Positions 53,586-62,312 of a DNA stretch of 64,000 bases are shown here, one piece after another (the first letter of the stretch is position 1; each line of letters begins with the position of its first letter). Both the position numbers and the translations under genes were made by a program. The stretch covers positions 1 to 64,000 of the forward strand of contig NZ_AOIS01000063.1 in NCBI RefSeq assembly GCF_000337495.1. Direction: 5' to 3'. Under the pieces are notes generated by a model. It was not told where the DNA came from. It saw only the letters and a list, made by a program, of their open reading frames with translations, and did no database searches. The stretch is from Haloterrigena salina JCM 13891 (GTDB lineage Archaea > Halobacteriota > Halobacteria > Halobacteriales > Natrialbaceae).

Positions 53586-54737
53586 ATGGACCTACTCGAC
53601 GACAGCATCGTCCCGGAGCACGCCCGCGATATCAAGGCCGAAGCCCGGGAGTTCGCGCGCGAACACATCGAACCGAACGCCCAGGAGTACTACCAGGCCG
53701 GCGAGTATCCGGAGGAGATCCTCGAGGCGGGTCAGGAGGCGAACCTCGTCGCGCAGGACATTCCCGAGGAGTGGGGCGGCCGGGGGCTCGATCTCCCGCA
53801 ACTGCTTGCGCTGACCGAGGAGTTCTACCGCGCAGACGCGGGGATCGCGCTGACGCTCCAGTTGGCGAGTTTCGGCTGTGAACTCACCTACGAGTACGGC
53901 ACCGACGAGCAGTGCGAGGAGTACATCCGACCGGTCGCCGAGGGCGAGCAGCGCTCGGGGCTTGGCGTCTCCGAACCCGACACCGGCAGCGACCTCGCGG
54001 GGATGGAGACCACGGCGGAGAAGGACGGCGACGAATACGTGATCAACGGCGAGAAGTACTGGATCGGCAACGGCGTCGAGGCCGACTGGATCACCCTCTA
54101 CGCGCGCACCGGCGACGACGAGTCGAACCCCTACGCCAACTACTCGCTCTTTATCGTCCCGACCGACACCGACGGCTACGAGGCCGAACACATCCCCGAG
54201 AAGATGGCGATGCGCGCCTCGAAACAGGCCCATATCGAACTCGAGGACTGCCGGATCCCCGAGGAGAACCTGATCGGCGAGGAGGGCGAGGGGTTCTGGA
54301 TGCTCGCGGACTTCTTCAACCACGGCCGAATCGCCGTCTCCGGCCACGGGATCGGCCTCGCGGCGGCGGCCATCGAGTCCACTTGGGAGTTCGTCCACGA
54401 CCGCGAGCAGTTCGGTCGGACGATCAGCGACTTTCAGGCGGTCCAGCACGGCCTCTCGGACATGCTGATCGAGTTCGAGAGCGCCCGTTCGCTCACCTGG
54501 CGAGCCTGCGAGAAAGTACAAAACGGGGAGAACGAGGGCTACTGGGCGGCGCTGTCGAAGACCAACGCGACCGAGACCGCGACTTCGGTCGCCGAACAGG
54601 GGATGCAGTTCCACGGCGGTCGGTCGATCCTGGACGAGCGACGGATCGCCCGCGTCTACCGCGACGTCCGCATTCCGGTCATCTACGAGGGGGCGAACGA
54701 GATTCAGCGCAACCTGATCTACGGGCAGGCGCCGTAA
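53586..54737 (+). CDS. Acyl-CoA dehydrogenase
   Basis: A 383-residue flavoenzyme that introduces the alpha-beta double bond in acyl-CoA. The FAD and substrate motifs are GLGVSEPDTGSDLAGMETTA, the middle beta domain (EEGEGFWMLADFFNHGRIAV) and the C-terminal signature EQFGRTISDFQAVQHGLSDM, with QFHGGRSILDERRIARVYRD. The catalytic-base region is VIYEGANEIQRNLIYG, with Glu in the expected YEGANE site. ATG 53586 lies about 25-30 bases after CTATATTTATCG (53555-53566). The acyl specificity is unknown. Confidence 0.94.
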   Translation: MDLLDDSIVPEHARDIKAEAREFAREHIEPNAQEYYQAGEYPEEILEAGQEANLVAQDIPEEWGGRGLDLPQLLALTEEFYRADAGIALTLQLASFGCELTYEYGTDEQCEEYIRPVAEGEQRSGLGVSEPDTGSDLAGMETTAEKDGDEYVINGEKYWIGNGVEADWITLYARTGDDESNPYANYSLFIVPTDTDGYEAEHIPEKMAMRASKQAHIELEDCRIPEENLIGEEGEGFWMLADFFNHGRIAVSGHGIGLAAAAIESTWEFVHDREQFGRTISDFQAVQHGLSDMLIEFESARSLTWRACEKVQNGENEGYWAALSKTNATETATSVAEQGMQFHGGRSILDERRIARVYRDVRIPVIYEGANEIQRNLIYGQAP

Positions 54738-54923
54738 CGTCGGGCCGGCGGAACTTCCGCGTTCGTCGACCGTCGACCTCCGGCCAGTCGATGCGTCCGC
54801 GACCGCGTCCGCAGCCGATCGATGGTCCATTGGCGTGACTGACACGCCGAAAGAACAATCCGTTTCGCCCCGGTAGGCAGCGGTATCGACGATCGATACC
54901 GAATCCGAGAGTGACTGAGTGAT

Positions 54924-56885
54924 ATGAGTCGGCCACGCGTCCTCTGTGTCAGCAACGATCGATCCACGCGTGCGTCCGTCACGCTCGCGTTGACCGACGC
55001 GCCGGTCAACGTCGTTATCGCCCAGCGCGCGGCCGAGGCCGTCGACCGACTCGAACGGGGAGCGATCGACGCCGTCGTCATCGACGCGAGTTCGATCCCG
55101 AACGTGCCACAGCTCGTCGACACCGTCGAAGCGGAGGCGCCGTCGACGCCGGCGTTCGTCCACTGGGGCGACGACGAGAGCGACGCGTCCGTCGCCGTCT
55201 TGAGCGAGGTGGTCGCTCGAACCGACGAGACCGGCCGGCCCGATCGCCTCGCCGAGACGATCACCGAACGCGTCGGCGCCGACTCGCGAACCGCGCCCGA
55301 CGATCTCGAGGCGGGCGATACCGACTCCGAAACGGACGACGGCCTCGCGTCGTTGCCCGACGACATCGCGGCGCTCGTCTCCGCGGTCAGGCGGCGGCTG
55401 GTTGACGTCACCTCTCCCGTCGACGTCGAGCGAATCCTCCGCGAGGAGTTTACCGCGACCGACCGCTACGCGTTCGCCTGGGTCGGCGAGTACGATCAGG
55501 GCGAGGGGGAGATCGTCCCCTGGCTGACCGACCCCGACAGCATGGAGTGGCCGATGCAACGCACCTTCGGGATCGGCGACGGCGACCAGCCGCTCCTCGA
55601 GCGGGCGATCCGAACGGACGAGTTCCAGAGCCACCAGCACGTGGCCGACCGGTGCGGCGCGGTTCCGTTCGGCGAGCACGCCGTCGACCGGGGCGTCCGC
55701 GCCGCCGCCGTCGCGCCGCTCGCGTCGGGCGACGAGCGGTACGGGGTGTTCGTCGTCTACGCGCTCGAGACGCTCTCGGAGGCCGAACGGACGGGGATCG
55801 AGATGGTCGCCGGGACGGCCTCTCACGTCCTCGAGACGATCGCGATCCGCGGTCAACTCGAACAACAGGAGCGGACGCTCCAGCGGTACGAGCGCCTCGT
55901 CGAGACGGCCGGCGACGGGATGTACGTCCTCGACGAACAGGGCCACTTCATGACCGTCAACGACGCGCTGACGGCGATGACCGGCTACAGCCGCGAGGGG
56001 CTGCTCGGCGAGCACGCCTCGATCGTCTTCGGCGAGGCCGACGTCGACGCCGGCCGGGAGATGATCCGCTCGCTGCTCTCCAGCGGCGACAGTACGGACA
56101 CGGTCGAACTCTCCCTCGAGACGAAAGCCGGCGAGCGAATCCCCTGCGAGGCCCAGATCGCCGTCCTCGTCCGCGACGAGGCGTTCGTGGGCTCGGTCGG
56201 CGTCGTCCGCGATATCACCGAACGAAAGCGCAGCGAGCGAAAGCTCCGCGAACAGAACGAGCGGCTGGACGCCTTCGCGCGGATCGTCAGCCACGACCTG
56301 CGCAATCCGCTCGGCGTCGCGCAGGGCTATCTCGAGTTGCTCGAGGAGACCGAATCGCTCGAGTACGTCGACAGCGTTCGCGACGGACTCGATCGAATGG
56401 AGGCGATCATCGAAGACGTCCTGGCGATCGCGCGCGACGGGGAGTGGGCGACCGACTCCGAACCCGTCGACCTCGAGTCGGTCGCCGACGACGCCTGGGA
56501 GTACGTTTCGACGGCCGACGCGACGCTTTCGGTCGCGGAGACGATGGCTATCGAGGCCGACCGATCGCGACTGCTGCGCTTACTCGAGAACCTCTTCCGG
56601 AACTCGATCGAGCACGGCGGCAAAGACGTCGCCGTTCGCGTCGGCGCCCTCGAGTCCGAGGGTGGTTCCGATCGCGGCTTTTTCGTCGCGGACGACGGGT
56701 CGGGGTTACCCGACGAGATCAACGACGACCTGTTCGATCCGTCGGTCTCGACCGCCGCCGGGGGGCTCGGGATCGGACTCTGGGTCGTCAGAGAAGTCGC
56801 TACCGGACACGGCTGGTCGGTTACCGCGACCGAAAGCGTCGACGGAGGGGCTCGGTTCGAGTTCGCGTTCGACGAAGGCGATTAG
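54924..56885 (+). CDS. Sensor histidine kinase with REC-like, GAF and PAS domains
   Basis: A 653-residue soluble kinase. Residues about 1-115 look like a receiver domain (VLCVSNDRSTRASVTLAL, DAVVIDASSIPN) but one of the two acidic pocket residues is missing, so phosphorylation is doubtful. A GAF domain follows (about 150-310, RRRLVDVTSPVDVERILREE), then a PAS domain (about 315-430, LVETAGDGMYVLDEQGHFMT). HisKA has the phospho-accepting His in ARIVSHDLRNPLGVAQGYLE. The HATPase domain has LFRNSIEHG, VADDGSGLPDE and GGLGIGLWVV. There are no membrane helices. Its stop overlaps that of a convergent HalX regulator by four bases. Confidence 0.92.
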   Translation: MSRPRVLCVSNDRSTRASVTLALTDAPVNVVIAQRAAEAVDRLERGAIDAVVIDASSIPNVPQLVDTVEAEAPSTPAFVHWGDDESDASVAVLSEVVARTDETGRPDRLAETITERVGADSRTAPDDLEAGDTDSETDDGLASLPDDIAALVSAVRRRLVDVTSPVDVERILREEFTATDRYAFAWVGEYDQGEGEIVPWLTDPDSMEWPMQRTFGIGDGDQPLLERAIRTDEFQSHQHVADRCGAVPFGEHAVDRGVRAAAVAPLASGDERYGVFVVYALETLSEAERTGIEMVAGTASHVLETIAIRGQLEQQERTLQRYERLVETAGDGMYVLDEQGHFMTVNDALTAMTGYSREGLLGEHASIVFGEADVDAGREMIRSLLSSGDSTDTVELSLETKAGERIPCEAQIAVLVRDEAFVGSVGVVRDITERKRSERKLREQNERLDAFARIVSHDLRNPLGVAQGYLELLEETESLEYVDSVRDGLDRMEAIIEDVLAIARDGEWATDSEPVDLESVADDAWEYVSTADATLSVAETMAIEADRSRLLRLLENLFRNSIEHGGKDVAVRVGALESEGGSDRGFFVADDGSGLPDEINDDLFDPSVSTAAGGLGIGLWVVREVATGHGWSVTATESVDGGARFEFAFDEGD

Positions 56886-57454
56886 TGCTCCGATTGAAGG
56901 TCCTGAAACGCGCCGACGAAGTCGTCGTGGGACGACATTCCGGAGACGGTCTCGTCGACGCGGGCCTCGAGTTCCTCGACGCGGTCACAGAGGTCCTGGT
57001 ACTCCTCGTTGTTCGCGAGTTCCCGATCGGCCTTCTCGGACTCCAGCAGCGCCTTCTTCGAGACGAGCGCGTAGTACTCCTGAATATCCGATTCGTACTC
57101 CGTTCGGTCGGCGACGTCGTCGACGATCTCGATCAGCTCGTCCTTCGAGACCGGTTTGACGAGGTAATCGTCGAACCCCATCTCGATGATATCGAAGTCG
57201 GGATCGACCGCCGTCACCATCACCACCCGGGACTCGTAGCCGGCGTCCCTGATTCGCTCGAGCACCTCGTCGCCCGACAGACCCGGCATTCGACGGTCCA
57301 GCAGGACGACTTCGACGGAGTCGGATATCTTCTCGAGGGCCTGTTCGCCGTCGTAGGCCGTGTCGACGGTCCACTCGCTCTGGAGCCACGCGGCGAACAG
57401 ATCCGCGAGGCGCGCCTCGTCGTCGACGACGAGAATCTCGAGGTCGTCACTCAT
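56882..57454 (-). CDS. HalX-domain response regulator
   Basis: A 190-residue regulator. The receiver domain has acidic D11-D12 (ILVVDDEARLADLF), phospho-acceptor D53 (VVLLDRRMPGLSGDEVL) and the conserved Lys in DDYLVKPVSKDEL. The C-terminal HalX domain (about 125-190, TEYESDIQEYYALVSKKALL) is a helical domain known only from haloarchaea; its output is not known. It has no DNA-binding domain. The histidine kinase convergent with it is the obvious partner candidate, but the pair is not co-transcribed. Confidence 0.9.
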   Translation of the reverse strand: MSDDLEILVVDDEARLADLFAAWLQSEWTVDTAYDGEQALEKISDSVEVVLLDRRMPGLSGDEVLERIRDAGYESRVVMVTAVDPDFDIIEMGFDDYLVKPVSKDELIEIVDDVADRTEYESDIQEYYALVSKKALLESEKADRELANNEEYQDLCDRVEELEARVDETVSGMSSHDDFVGAFQDLQSEH

Positions 57455-57756
57455 TGGGAGCCCCCTCCGTTCTCTGCATCGTTACAGCCACGGGTCTCCA
57501 ATGGTACCTCTTCGTGATAAATCTCGCGACCAAATATCAGTGTTCGGACCACTAGACGGATGAATCACGGACGGAAGCGGTCGGATATATCGTGTTCGAA
57601 GCTAGAACCCGGACTCTCCGAACGTGTAAATATACGTAGGGTTACGATTCATTGAACCAATATACTGTCAATATAGTCTCACTACGCCCCTCGCGACTCG
57701 GTACCAGCGACGGGCTCGCGACCGCAGCGAGCCTGTGGCGCTCGGCCGCGATCGGC
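57455..57756. other. A/T-rich intergenic region
   Basis: 302 bases with distinctly lower G+C than the genes (for example 57640-57680), containing several TATA-like stretches (GTGTAAATATACG, CCAATATACTG). The nearest gene start is the HalX regulator on its left (reverse strand). No gene was recognised. Confidence 0.5.
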
Positions 57757-59730
57757 TTACTTCCCTTCGAACTCCGGCTCTTCGTCTTCCATGAAGGCCG
57801 TGATCCCCTCCATGAGGTCGTCAGTCGCCATCAGGTGTCCGAAGGCGGAGGCCTCGTACTCGAGGCCGGACTCGGTGTCGTCGCGGCCGGCGAGCATCGC
57901 GCGCTTAGTGAACCGCTGGGCGATCGGCGGGCCACCCGCGAGGTCGGTCGCCAGTTCGAGCGCGCGCTCGGTGAGGTCGTCGTTGTCGACGACCTCGTTG
58001 ACGAAGCCGTAGTCGGCCATCGTCTCCGCGTCGAACCGCTCGGCGGTGAGGATGATCTCCTTCGCGCGGCCCTCGCCGACGACGTGTTTGAGCCGCTGGG
58101 TGCCGCCCCAGCCGGGGATGAGGCCGAGGTTCAGTTCGGGCTGGCCGAACTCGGAGCGCTCGCTGGCGACCCGGAGGTCGGCGCAGGTGGCCAGCTCCAT
58201 CCCGCCGCCGAGGCAGAAGCCGTCGATGCCGGCGACGACGGGCAGATCGCAGGCCTCGAGCTTCCCGAACGTCCGCTGGCCGAGCCGCGAGAGCTCCTGG
58301 CCCTCGATCGGGTCGGCGCCGCTGCCGGCCATGCTCTGGACGTCCGCGCCCGCGGAGAAGGCCTTCCCGCCCTCGCCGGTGAGCAGAATCGAGCGAACTT
58401 CGTCGTCGTCCTCGAGCAGGTCGACGGCCTCGGAGAGTTCCTCGAGCAGGTCGTCGCTGATCGTGTTCATCCGGTGGGGTCGGTCGAGGACGACGTGGCC
58501 GACCATGTCGCCGGGGTACTCGATTCGGATCGTCTCGAACTCGGTCGCTTCGGCGTCGCCGCCCTGTTCGTAGAACCCGCCCGCTTCGGCGCGTTCCTCG
58601 AGGTAGTCGGCCGGCTCGTAGCGCGGATGGCCGGTCTCCTCGTAGGCCTCCTCGAGGGCCTCGAGGGCGTTCTCGATCCCGAACTCGTCGACCATCTTGA
58701 CGGGGCCGTCCGGGAAGCCGGCGCCGAGCTTGGTCGCCTCGTCGATCGATTCGGGCGGCGCGACGTCGTTGCCGATCAGCTTGGCGGACTCGTTTGCCAG
58801 CGTCGCGATCAGTCGCTTCTCGACGAGTTCGGACTGCTCGTCGGTCGGGATCTGGGCGCCCTCGCCGTCCTCGTAGTCGTAGAACCCCTTGCCAGTCTTC
58901 TTGCCGAGTTCCTCGTCCTCGACCTTCCGCTCGAACAGCGGGCTCGGCTCGTAGGCCTCGCCGAGCACCTCGTTCATGTAGTCGAGCACGTGATAGCCGA
59001 CGTCGATGCCGGTGAGGTCGGCGAGTTCGAAGCTCCCCATCGGCAGCCCCATCCCGTACTTGGTCGTCGAGTCGACCTCGGCGATGGTCGCCTCGTCGTT
59101 GTGGACGAGCCAGCAGGCCTCGTTCATCAGGGGAACGAGCACGCGGTTCACGATGAAACCGGGCGAGTCCTTGTGGACGCGCACGGGCGTCTTGCCGATG
59201 TCCTCGGCCAGCGCCTCGATCGTCTCGAGGGTCTCCTCGGCGGAGTCGGCGCCCGAGATTACCTCGACGAGGTCCATGCGCACCGGCGGGTTGAAGAAGT
59301 GCATCCCGCAGAACCGCTCGGGGCGCTCGGTGACCTCCGCGAGGTCCGTAATCGAGAGGCTCGAGGTGTTGGTCGCGAAGATGGCGTCGTCGTCGGCGAC
59401 CTCCTCGAGTTCGGCGTAGACGTCCTTCTTGATGTCCATCTGCTCGGGGACGGCTTCGATGACAACGTCGGCGTCGCCGCAGGCCTCCGCCATGTCGACC
59501 AGCGGCGTGACGCGCTCGAGGGCGGCCTCGGCTTTGTCCTCGGTGAGCTGGTCGTTCTCGGCGAGCTTGTTCAGCGACCACTCGATCTGCTCGTAGCCGT
59601 TCTGAACGAACTCGTCTTTGATATCCCGCATGTTCACGTCGTAGCCCGCCATCGCGAGTACTTCCGCGATGCCGTGGCCCATATTCCCTGCGCCGAGAAC
59701 TGCGACGGTGTTGATGTCTTCCAGCTCCAT
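57757..59730 (-). CDS. 3-hydroxyacyl-CoA dehydrogenase / enoyl-CoA hydratase fusion
   Basis: A 657-residue bifunctional beta-oxidation enzyme. The N-terminal NAD-binding Rossmann motif is VAVLGAGNMGHGIAEVLAMA (about 8-27). The dehydrogenase continues to about residue 385, with the conserved CGMHFFNPP, VRVHKDSPGFIVNRVL and GMGLPMGSFELADLTGIDVG. The C-terminal crotonase domain (about 405-657) has the oxyanion hole GKAFSAGADVQSM and GFCLGGGMELATCADLRVAS. This dehydrogenase-first order is the archaeal arrangement, opposite to bacterial FadB/FadJ. ATG 59730 (MELEDINTVAVL) is chosen over 59778. It is divergent from an acyl-CoA dehydrogenase; a reverse TATA (AACTATAGTT, 59783-59792) lies between. 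Confidence 0.94.
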   Translation of the reverse strand: MELEDINTVAVLGAGNMGHGIAEVLAMAGYDVNMRDIKDEFVQNGYEQIEWSLNKLAENDQLTEDKAEAALERVTPLVDMAEACGDADVVIEAVPEQMDIKKDVYAELEEVADDDAIFATNTSSLSITDLAEVTERPERFCGMHFFNPPVRMDLVEVISGADSAEETLETIEALAEDIGKTPVRVHKDSPGFIVNRVLVPLMNEACWLVHNDEATIAEVDSTTKYGMGLPMGSFELADLTGIDVGYHVLDYMNEVLGEAYEPSPLFERKVEDEELGKKTGKGFYDYEDGEGAQIPTDEQSELVEKRLIATLANESAKLIGNDVAPPESIDEATKLGAGFPDGPVKMVDEFGIENALEALEEAYEETGHPRYEPADYLEERAEAGGFYEQGGDAEATEFETIRIEYPGDMVGHVVLDRPHRMNTISDDLLEELSEAVDLLEDDDEVRSILLTGEGGKAFSAGADVQSMAGSGADPIEGQELSRLGQRTFGKLEACDLPVVAGIDGFCLGGGMELATCADLRVASERSEFGQPELNLGLIPGWGGTQRLKHVVGEGRAKEIILTAERFDAETMADYGFVNEVVDNDDLTERALELATDLAGGPPIAQRFTKRAMLAGRDDTESGLEYEASAFGHLMATDDLMEGITAFMEDEEPEFEGK

Positions 59731-59845
59731 GGTCACAGTTGCAATGTGCACGTGTTTGAACGTTTCCCTCATTCGCACATGAAACTATAGTTCGGTTTAT
59801 TTCCGGTTACAAACCTCTTTATCGATGGGGTAGGAATACCGTCAC

Positions 59846-60997
59846 ATGGAATTCGGGCTCTCAGAAGAACAGGAACAGATTCGCGACGAAGTCGCGCGGT
59901 TCGCGGAGAACGAAATCGTTCCCCACGCCGAGGAGTACGACACCGAGGAGAAGTTCCCCCACGACATCGTCGACGAGGCTGCCGAGATGGGACTGGTCGG
60001 CGCCTCGATCCCGATCGAGTACGGCGGCGCCGGCTACTCGACCCTCGAGTCGGCGATCATCGCCGAGGAGCTGTTCTCCTACGACCCCGGCATCGCGCTC
60101 TCGATTCTCGCCTGTTCGTTCGGGACCGAGGCCATCCGGGAGTTCGGCAACGAAGACCAGAAGGAGCGCTTCTTAGAGCCCGTCGCGCGGGGCGAGAAGA
60201 TCTCCGGGGCCGCCATCTCGGAACCCGACACCGGGTCGGACGTCTCTTCGGTCTCGACGCGCGCCGAGAAGGACGGCGACGAGTGGGTGATCAACGGCAA
60301 CAAGATGTGGATCACCAACGGCACCGTCGGCGACTTCTTCGTCATGCTCTGTAAGACCGATCCGGACGCCGAGGGCCGCTACGACGGCTTCAGCCAGATC
60401 GTCGTCGAGGCCGACCGCGACGGCTTCACGTCCGAGAAGATCACCGGCAAACTCGGGATCCGCGCCTCCGACACCGCCGAACTCATCCTCGACGACGTCC
60501 GCATCCCCGAGGAGAACCTCATCGGCGACCAGGGCGCCGCCTTCCTCCAGCAGATGCAGTTCTTCGACGCCACCCGAACCGGCGTCGCCGCACAGGGCGT
60601 CGGCATCGCGAAGGGCGCCCTTCGCGCGGCGCTCGACTACGCTCAGGACCGCGAGCAGTTCGGCAAGTCCATCAGCGAGTTCCAGGCCATCCAGCACAAA
60701 CTCGCCGACATGGCGACGAAGACCGAGGCCGCGCGCAACCTGACCTACAAGGCCGCCTGGAACGTCGACCAGGGCAACGACATCACCAAGGGCGCCTCGA
60801 TGGCCAAGGAGTACGCCTCCCGCATCGCTGTCGACGTCGCCAACGAGGCCGTCCAGATCCACGGCGGCTCGGGCTACGTCAACGACTTCCCCGTCGAGCG
60901 CTTCTACCGCGACTCGAAGATCACCCAGATCTACGAGGGCACCTCCGAGATTCAGAAGAACGTCATTGCGCGGGAACTGCTAGATAAAGGGTTCTAG
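59846..60997 (+). CDS. Acyl-CoA dehydrogenase
   Basis: A 383-residue flavoprotein of the short/branched-chain acyl-CoA dehydrogenase type. Its motifs are SGAAISEPDTGSDVSSVSTR, WVINGNKMWITNGTVGDFFV, DREQFGKSISEFQAIQHKLA, VQIHGGSGYVNDFPVERFYR and the catalytic glutamate in IYEGTSEIQKNVIAREL. ATG 59846 lies 31 bases after CTTTATCG (59816-59823). Divergent transcription with the hydratase/dehydrogenase fusion suggests co-regulation of beta-oxidation. It differs from the enzyme at 53586, so the two probably handle different acyl chains. Confidence 0.95.
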   Translation: MEFGLSEEQEQIRDEVARFAENEIVPHAEEYDTEEKFPHDIVDEAAEMGLVGASIPIEYGGAGYSTLESAIIAEELFSYDPGIALSILACSFGTEAIREFGNEDQKERFLEPVARGEKISGAAISEPDTGSDVSSVSTRAEKDGDEWVINGNKMWITNGTVGDFFVMLCKTDPDAEGRYDGFSQIVVEADRDGFTSEKITGKLGIRASDTAELILDDVRIPEENLIGDQGAAFLQQMQFFDATRTGVAAQGVGIAKGALRAALDYAQDREQFGKSISEFQAIQHKLADMATKTEAARNLTYKAAWNVDQGNDITKGASMAKEYASRIAVDVANEAVQIHGGSGYVNDFPVERFYRDSKITQIYEGTSEIQKNVIARELLDKGF

Positions 60998-61554
60998 GAA
61001 CGAACTTTTACTCTGCGTGCGGTCGCTGCGCGACCGCACTCGGTAAAATCTTCAAAAGAGCGCTACGCGCTCTTTTGGACCTCGCGGGAGCTTCGCTCCC
61101 GCTTAGCTTCGATGAAAAGTACCGGAAGACGCTTCGCGTCTTCCGAGCCCTCGTTCACGTCGTTCACGAGAACACTCCACCTTTCCCTCCAGCCGCGTGA
61201 ACGCGGCTTCCGGGTCAGTCGTCGGCCCGCTCGCTCGGCCTTCGGCCTCGCTCACGGCTGCGCCGTTCGCGTATCCGAGGCGGCTTCGCCGCCTCGCTTC
61301 GCTCGCGGTGACTATCGGGTGACTGCCTGCCCTCCCCCGAGTCGCGGACACGGCGAGGTTCGCCGCGTCCGCTCCCGGCCATTAGTTCCCGTCTTCGGCG
61401 TTGGGCGAGTAGCTGTGCCGCCGCTCGAGTCCTACGATAGCTACTCCCGGCGGTATCGCTATCGCTCGAGTGCGACCGATTCGCGCTGCGGGGTGACAAC
61501 TACGGTCGACAGGTTAGAAAGTTATTTGTACACTTTGTAAAGTACACTTTACAC
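60998..61554. repeat. Array of short-loop hairpins in a gene-free region
   Basis: No gene was seen in these 557 bases. Between 61017 and 61372 there are at least seven near-perfect inverted repeats, most with three-base loops: 61017-61039 (stem GTGCGGTCGC, loop TGC), 61053-61077 (CAAAAGAGCGC, loop TAC), 61084-61102 (loop TTC), 61123-61145 (CGGAAGACGC, loop TTC), 61191-61208 (AGCCGCGT, loop GA), 61276-61296 (CGAGGCGGC, loop TTC) and 61344-61372 (13-base arms with one mismatch, loop GGT). The stems differ in sequence, so they are not copies of one element. The first may act as a terminator for the acyl-CoA dehydrogenase gene. Confidence 0.8.
61536..61553. promoter_or_regulatory. Palindromic operator in front of the DUF2178/XRE pair
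   Basis: TGTAAAGTACACTTTACA has perfect eight-base arms around AC and ends two bases before the ATG at 61555. A second, overlapping palindrome ACTTTGTAAAGT occupies 61532-61543, and GTACACTTT occurs twice (61529-61537, 61542-61550). The position over the probable transcription start, and the XRE gene two cistrons on, make autoregulation likely. Confidence 0.65.
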
Positions 61555-61938
61555 ATGATGTCAGAACGTCGATCGGTTGCCAGCGTCGTATTGATGGCCG
61601 TCGGGTTCCTCAGTATGGGTCCGCTCTCGGATATCGTCGGTTCGGGAACGCTCGGGCTCGGGCTGGCCATCGGCGGTGGAGTGGCGTTTCTCGTCGGCGG
61701 CCTGTGGTGGCTGCAGCACCTCGACGACCGAGACGTGACCGACGAGCGATTCCTCCAGATCGGATTCCGTGCCTCGACGCTCTCGTTCTGGGCGCTCCTC
61801 GTGGGTCTGATGACGGTCGGTAACATCGAGAGAAGCGCCGACGTCACCTATCCCGTCTTCAGCCACTACACGTGGCTGCTGCTGGCCGGGTTGGTCGTTT
61901 TCGGAACTACTTGGTCGTGGTATAGCCGACGGATGTAA
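61555..61938 (+). CDS. DUF2178-like membrane protein
   Basis: A 127-residue protein with four hydrophobic helices (SVASVVLMAVGFLSMGPL; LGLGLAIGGGVAFLVGGLWW; ASTLSFWALLVGLMTV; YTWLLLAGLVVFGTTWSWY) and a central charged loop HLDDRDVTDERFLQIGFRAS. The loop and helix pattern matches DUF2178 proteins, which commonly precede a small XRE regulator. ATG 61555 or 61558. The gene is followed after two bases by the regulator. Confidence 0.8.
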   Translation: MMSERRSVASVVLMAVGFLSMGPLSDIVGSGTLGLGLAIGGGVAFLVGGLWWLQHLDDRDVTDERFLQIGFRASTLSFWALLVGLMTVGNIERSADVTYPVFSHYTWLLLAGLVVFGTTWSWYSRRM

Positions 61939-61940
61939 CG

Positions 61941-62144
61941 ATGGAGAACGACCTGAAGGTCTGGCGAGCGAAGCGGGACGTGACGCAGGGCGAATTGGCC
62001 GACGAGGTCGGCGTCTCGAGACAGACCATCAACGCGATCGAGCGCGGGCGATACGACCCGAGCCTCGAGCTCGCGTTCGAGCTGGCGGCGTTCTTCGACT
62101 GTCGGATCGAGGACCTCTTCGACTACGAGGCCGAGAACGAGTGA
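61941..62144 (+). CDS. XRE-family transcriptional regulator
   Basis: A 67-residue Cro/C1-type regulator: LKVWRAKRDVTQGELADEVG, SRQTINAIERGRYDPSLELA, FELAAFFDCRIEDLFDYEAE. The whole protein is the DNA-binding domain, the usual size for the YozG-like family. Transcribed with the membrane protein (two-base gap), it most likely binds the palindrome at 61536-61553. Confidence 0.92.
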   Translation: MENDLKVWRAKRDVTQGELADEVGVSRQTINAIERGRYDPSLELAFELAAFFDCRIEDLFDYEAENE

Positions 62145-62312
62145 GCCGGCAGCCAGACGCGCTGGATCGCCCCGTTCGGTCTCCCGTCGCTCACGAGACG
62201 GCGACCTCCGGCGACAGCGCGACGAACGCCACGCGTGCGAAGACGTGGGCCGGCACGGTCGCCTCGAGTCGCCCCGTCGTCGCCGTTTCCGATCCGGCCT
62301 CCGCCTCGTCCG

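Noticed and set aside
53592-56294. 900-codon reverse-strand open frame opposite the acyl-CoA dehydrogenase and kinase genes
   Set aside because: Antisense to two well-recognised genes; such frames are a by-product of GC3 bias.
61017-61372. Hairpin array as integron attC sites or a phage attachment region
   Set aside because: No integrase nearby, and stems do not share a core sequence.
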